From contig VGPD01000011.1 in assembly GCA_016875635.1 (NCBI GenBank), positions 1-53,284 of the forward strand: DNA of 53,284 bases, read 5' to 3'. The notes beneath the pieces are model-generated. The model was given only the letters and a program-made list of their open reading frames with translations. It was not told the origin of the DNA and did not search any database. Every line of letters starts with the position of its first letter. Position 1 is the stretch's first letter. This DNA comes from Chloroflexota bacterium. GTDB taxonomy: Bacteria; Chloroflexota; Dehalococcoidia; UBA2979. A program made the position numbers and the translations under genes. Below, one piece after another: positions 50,937-53,284 of the stretch.

Positions 50937-51959
50937 CTACCGCGCCCAGGTGATCGGCGACTCCCCCGCAACGCTCACCGCGGCCACGCCGACGTTCCCG
51001 CCGGGGCGGCACGGCTGCAGCGGGCCGTACTGGCGGTCGGTGGCTTTGACCTCGATCGCGTTCCCGACAGGCACGCCGGAGCAGTCGCGCTGGTAAATGC
51101 GGAACCCCGTCACCGCGAGCGATGACTCCCACGACACCGTCACGCGCCCTCGCTCGGCCTCGCCGGCCGGGACGGTCATCGTCAGGTCGGAGATCGAGCC
51201 GGAGAGGCGCGCGTTCGTCGGCGCGGGCGGGCCGCCGACCGGGATCGTCGTCGAGCCGGCGATGAACGTCTTCGTGGTGTCGTTCACGTTCACGGTGATC
51301 GTGCGCCCGAGGACGAAGTCGCCGGTGAGCTGGATGCGGTTGCTCGTCCAGCCGATGATCGCGGGGCAGGCCACGAGTGTCTGGGGGACCCGGTTGTAGA
51401 CCGTGACCTCGAACGTGTCGCCGGTGCGCTTCGTGTCGATGCGCTCGAACTTATCGCAACCGGCCACGACGGAGGTGACCACGGCCCAGTACGACGGCTC
51501 CGGGGAGTCGCTGCGCACGACCTCGATGGTGGTGATCGAGGCAAGCGCGAGGCCGGTCGGGAGCGGCGCGGGTTCGCAGCGCACGAAGAAGCCGGTGCCG
51601 GCGGTGAGCGTCGGGTAGGCGGCGAGGAACGGCGTGTTCACGAAGGTCGGCGCGGCCGGAGCGGCGACGAATGTCTGCCACTGCCCGCCCACCGTCACGG
51701 CGATCACGCCGGGCGTGCAGCCCGCCACCCTCAGCCCGGAGGAGAGGTCTGCCGGCGTCACGGTGCGCGAGGTGCGCAGCAGCGCGAGCTCGCCCGGCTT
51801 CGGCGCGACGCCCTCGAAGGGTGCCGGGAGCGGCAACGTCGTGGGCGCCTCCTGGGCCTCGATTGGCCTCGGAAGGAGGAGCGTGGCAGCCAGCGTGGCC
51901 ACGACGAGCGCCACCGCCCAGCCACGCATCGAAGTCATGTGAGCCGTCATGTGGGACAT
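50937..51959 (-). CDS. secreted protein with FN3-like C-terminal domain
   Basis: A 340-residue protein with a cleavable signal: a long basic start, hydrophobic stretch about 14-30, and EAQEAP near the cleavage site. Four Cys lie in the mature part. The C-terminal region (PPAPTNARLSGSISDLTMTVP, VTVSWESSLAVTGFRIYQRDC, GVAAVSVAGESP) reads like a fibronectin-III-type beta sandwich. The central part is unknown. ATG 51959; in-frame ATGs at 51947 and 51938-51926 are alternatives. It is divergent from the cupredoxin gene. Confidence 0.78.
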   Translation of the reverse strand: MSHMTAHMTSMRGWAVALVVATLAATLLLPRPIEAQEAPTTLPLPAPFEGVAPKPGELALLRTSRTVTPADLSSGLRVAGCTPGVIAVTVGGQWQTFVAAPAAPTFVNTPFLAAYPTLTAGTGFFVRCEPAPLPTGLALASITTIEVVRSDSPEPSYWAVVTSVVAGCDKFERIDTKRTGDTFEVTVYNRVPQTLVACPAIIGWTSNRIQLTGDFVLGRTITVNVNDTTKTFIAGSTTIPVGGPPAPTNARLSGSISDLTMTVPAGEAERGRVTVSWESSLAVTGFRIYQRDCSGVPVGNAIEVKATDRQYGPLQPCRPGGNVGVAAVSVAGESPITWAR

Positions 51960-52130
51960 CTGGAACCTCTCAGGTACGCCGTCCTGACCTCGATGGAGGC
52001 GTCGGCAGCGACCTCAACATGACGCAGAGGCAGGCCTGACAGTTCCCGGGGGGGAGATCGCCTCGTCGGATCCGACTCATGCATTATGTCGAAAGAAGGC
52101 GTGGGAGGGTGACCTTCGCGGCACGAAACC

Positions 52131-52155
52131 GGGACGTTTGGTACCCGAACGTCCC
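52131..52155. promoter_or_regulatory. 25-bp dyad in the divergent intergenic region
   Basis: GGGACGTT (52131-52138) and AACGTCCC (52148-52155) form a perfect 8-bp inverted repeat with GGTACC at the centre. It lies about 85 bp before the cupredoxin gene and 170 bp from the secreted-protein gene, in a 280-bp spacer otherwise without genes. A transcription-factor site is likely; it matches no operator recalled. Confidence 0.6.
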
Positions 52156-52182
52156 TAAGTGACCGACTTAACATTCCGTCGT

Positions 52183-52208
52183 CCGGAAGGCACGCACCGT
52201 CCTTCCGG
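52183..52208 (+). promoter_or_regulatory. leader hairpin of the cupredoxin/NirK-like gene
   Basis: CCGGAAGG (52183-52190) and CCTTCCGG (52201-52208) form an 8-bp inverted repeat with a 10-bp loop, ending about 31 nt before the ATG. Role unknown; possible mRNA stabiliser or second operator. Confidence 0.4.
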
Positions 52209-52239
52209 TTCGGCCGTTCCGGTTGCGAGGGAGACGATT

Positions 52240-53284
52240 ATGGATTCTGGCTACGAGATGATGGCGTCGTTCGGCGCCATCCTGGCCGCGGGGGCGTTGC
52301 TGGTCGCCTCGGTCGCCCTCGTCAGCGATGGCGGAGGTGGGACGTCCGGCGAGGCGAAGGATGTGGCCGCCGCCACCCTGCCCCCGCCGACGACGAAGGC
52401 GATCGACGTCGAGCTCGGCGACCTGTTCGTGAAGCCGAAGTCGATCGAGGTGGCCTCGAACACCACGCTCGAGATGACCGTCACGAACAATGGGGCGCTC
52501 CCGCACAACCTGAAGCAGGGCACGGCGGGGACGAAACTCCTCACCCCCGGCGAGTCCGAGAAGGTGACGTTTGGTCCGTTCACGAAAAGCGTCCAGTTGA
52601 TCTGTGACGTGCCGGGCCATGCTGCCGCGGGCATGACCATGGACGTGAAGGTGGCGGCTCCGGCCGGATCGCACACGACCTCCACGACCGCGCTGGCAGC
52701 AGCCTCCAACGGCCTCGGCGCGAAGATCGACGCGGCGGCGACGCCGGGCGCGAACTGGAAGCGACGCGACCCCCTCGCGCCCGCGGCCTCCACCGGCACG
52801 ACCGGGGTGACGCACAAGATCAACCTCGACGCTGTCGAGTCGGTGATCGAGGTCGCCCCCGGGGTGACGCAGGAGTTGTGGACGTTCAACGGCCAGGCGC
52901 CGGGCCCGGTGCTGCGCGGCAAGGTCGGCGACACGTTCGAGGTGACGCTGACGAACAAGGGCAAGCTCGGCCACTCGATCGACTTCCACGCGAGCAAAGT
53001 CGCCTGGAACGACGAGATGCGGACGCTGAAGCCGGGCGAGAGCCTCGTCTACAAGTTCGAGGCGAAGCATTCCGGGATCTACATGTACCACTGTGGCACG
53101 GCCCCAGCGCTTCACCACATCGGCAACGGCATGTTCGGTGCGATCATCATCGACCCGCCCGGCCTCGCGGCGGTGGAGCGTGAGTTCTTCTTCGTGCAGT
53201 CGGAGATCTACACCGGCCCGATGGGCCAGCCCGGCGACCTGACGAAGATGACGACTGAGGCCTGGGACGACGCGGCTGACACGG
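52240..53284 (+). CDS. membrane-anchored cupredoxin fused to a NirK-like multicopper domain (C-terminus outside the window)
   Basis: A partial protein of 348 codons. Residues about 8-29 form a signal anchor. Domain 1 (about 50-140) is a plastocyanin-like cupredoxin with a full type 1 copper set H89, C122, H127, M132. Domain 2 starts near 190 and matches NirK-type multicopper oxidases: H245-x4-H250 with D248 between them (GHSIDFHA), then H284-C285 and HHIGNGM with H293 and M298. In Cu nitrite reductases these are the type 1 and type 2 copper ligands and the catalytic Asp. The remaining type 2 His, in the next cupredoxin domain, is off the window. ATG 52240, with GAGGGAG upstream. An electron-transfer domain fused to nitrite reductase is known elsewhere. 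Confidence 0.87.
   Translation, partial: MDSGYEMMASFGAILAAGALLVASVALVSDGGGGTSGEAKDVAAATLPPPTTKAIDVELGDLFVKPKSIEVASNTTLEMTVTNNGALPHNLKQGTAGTKLLTPGESEKVTFGPFTKSVQLICDVPGHAAAGMTMDVKVAAPAGSHTTSTTALAAASNGLGAKIDAAATPGANWKRRDPLAPAASTGTTGVTHKINLDAVESVIEVAPGVTQELWTFNGQAPGPVLRGKVGDTFEVTLTNKGKLGHSIDFHASKVAWNDEMRTLKPGESLVYKFEAKHSGIYMYHCGTAPALHHIGNGMFGAIIIDPPGLAAVEREFFFVQSEIYTGPMGQPGDLTKMTTEAWDDAADT

Noticed and set aside
1-53284. CRISPR arrays, insertion sequences, rRNA genes, prophage genes
   Set aside because: None seen: no regularly spaced repeats, no transposase or integrase motifs, no rRNA sequence.

Overview
The window looks like a chromosomal stretch of a high-GC bacterium of the phylum Chloroflexota. 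The best marker is the adjacent pair of polytopic membrane proteins at 7169-11406 (an Agl23-like TIGR03663 protein and a DUF2298/'Chlor_Arch_YYY' protein), a pairing known mainly from Chloroflexi and archaea. GTG starts, 1-4 nt stop/start overlaps and a T-box in front of thrS fit the same kind of genome. Function calls come from reading motifs; no database was searched.

Layout. 1-2232: the 5' part of mutS, a Tat-exported CHAP-domain hydrolase and a tiny membrane protein. 2233-4728: a nuoE/nuoF-type diaphorase pair with its own promoter and no catalytic subunit. 4751-11406: an envelope block (FAD oxidoreductase, LPG-synthase-like membrane protein, Agl23-like and YYY proteins) downstream of ftsY, smc and rnc (11417-16980). 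17090-19046: CCA-adding enzyme, a zinc-finger protein and a small membrane protein on the plus strand. 19051-25612 (minus): GNAT, DnaQ-DinG helicase, PHP protein, a four-helix membrane protein, ispE and rsmA. 25704-25806: SRP RNA. 26032-32584: an unknown nuclease-like protein, fabV, lepA and an orphan oppD/oppF ATPase pair. 32669-33216: tRNA-Leu, tRNA-Lys and tRNA-Val, all with encoded CCA. 33290-39497: T-box, thrS, a lipoprotein, biotin carboxylase plus biotin carrier protein, then infC-rpmI-rplT closed by a strong terminator.

39576-48729 is a mosaic. A lipoprotein, an AbrB/PIN toxin-antitoxin module, a DUF402 protein and a HigBA-like module lie before pheT/pheS. After pheS come a lower-GC PD-(D/E)XK nuclease-like gene that looks leaderless, a stand-alone RAM-domain protein, a 51-residue ORF and a Phd/VapC module. 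The rest (48816-53284) holds an SDR/DUF2867-type protein, a small unknown protein, a hairpin-rich convergent spacer, a secreted protein, and the start of a membrane-anchored cupredoxin fused to a NirK-like multicopper domain behind a strong dyad.

The most interesting points are: the Cys-less, partner-less NuoF; RNase III with Arg at a metal-ligand position; a PHD-like C4HC3 finger in a bacterial protein; a probable AUC start for infC; the full transcriptional T-box in front of a ThrRS lacking the TGS domain; and the cluster of toxin-antitoxin modules and a leaderless nuclease-like gene around pheST.
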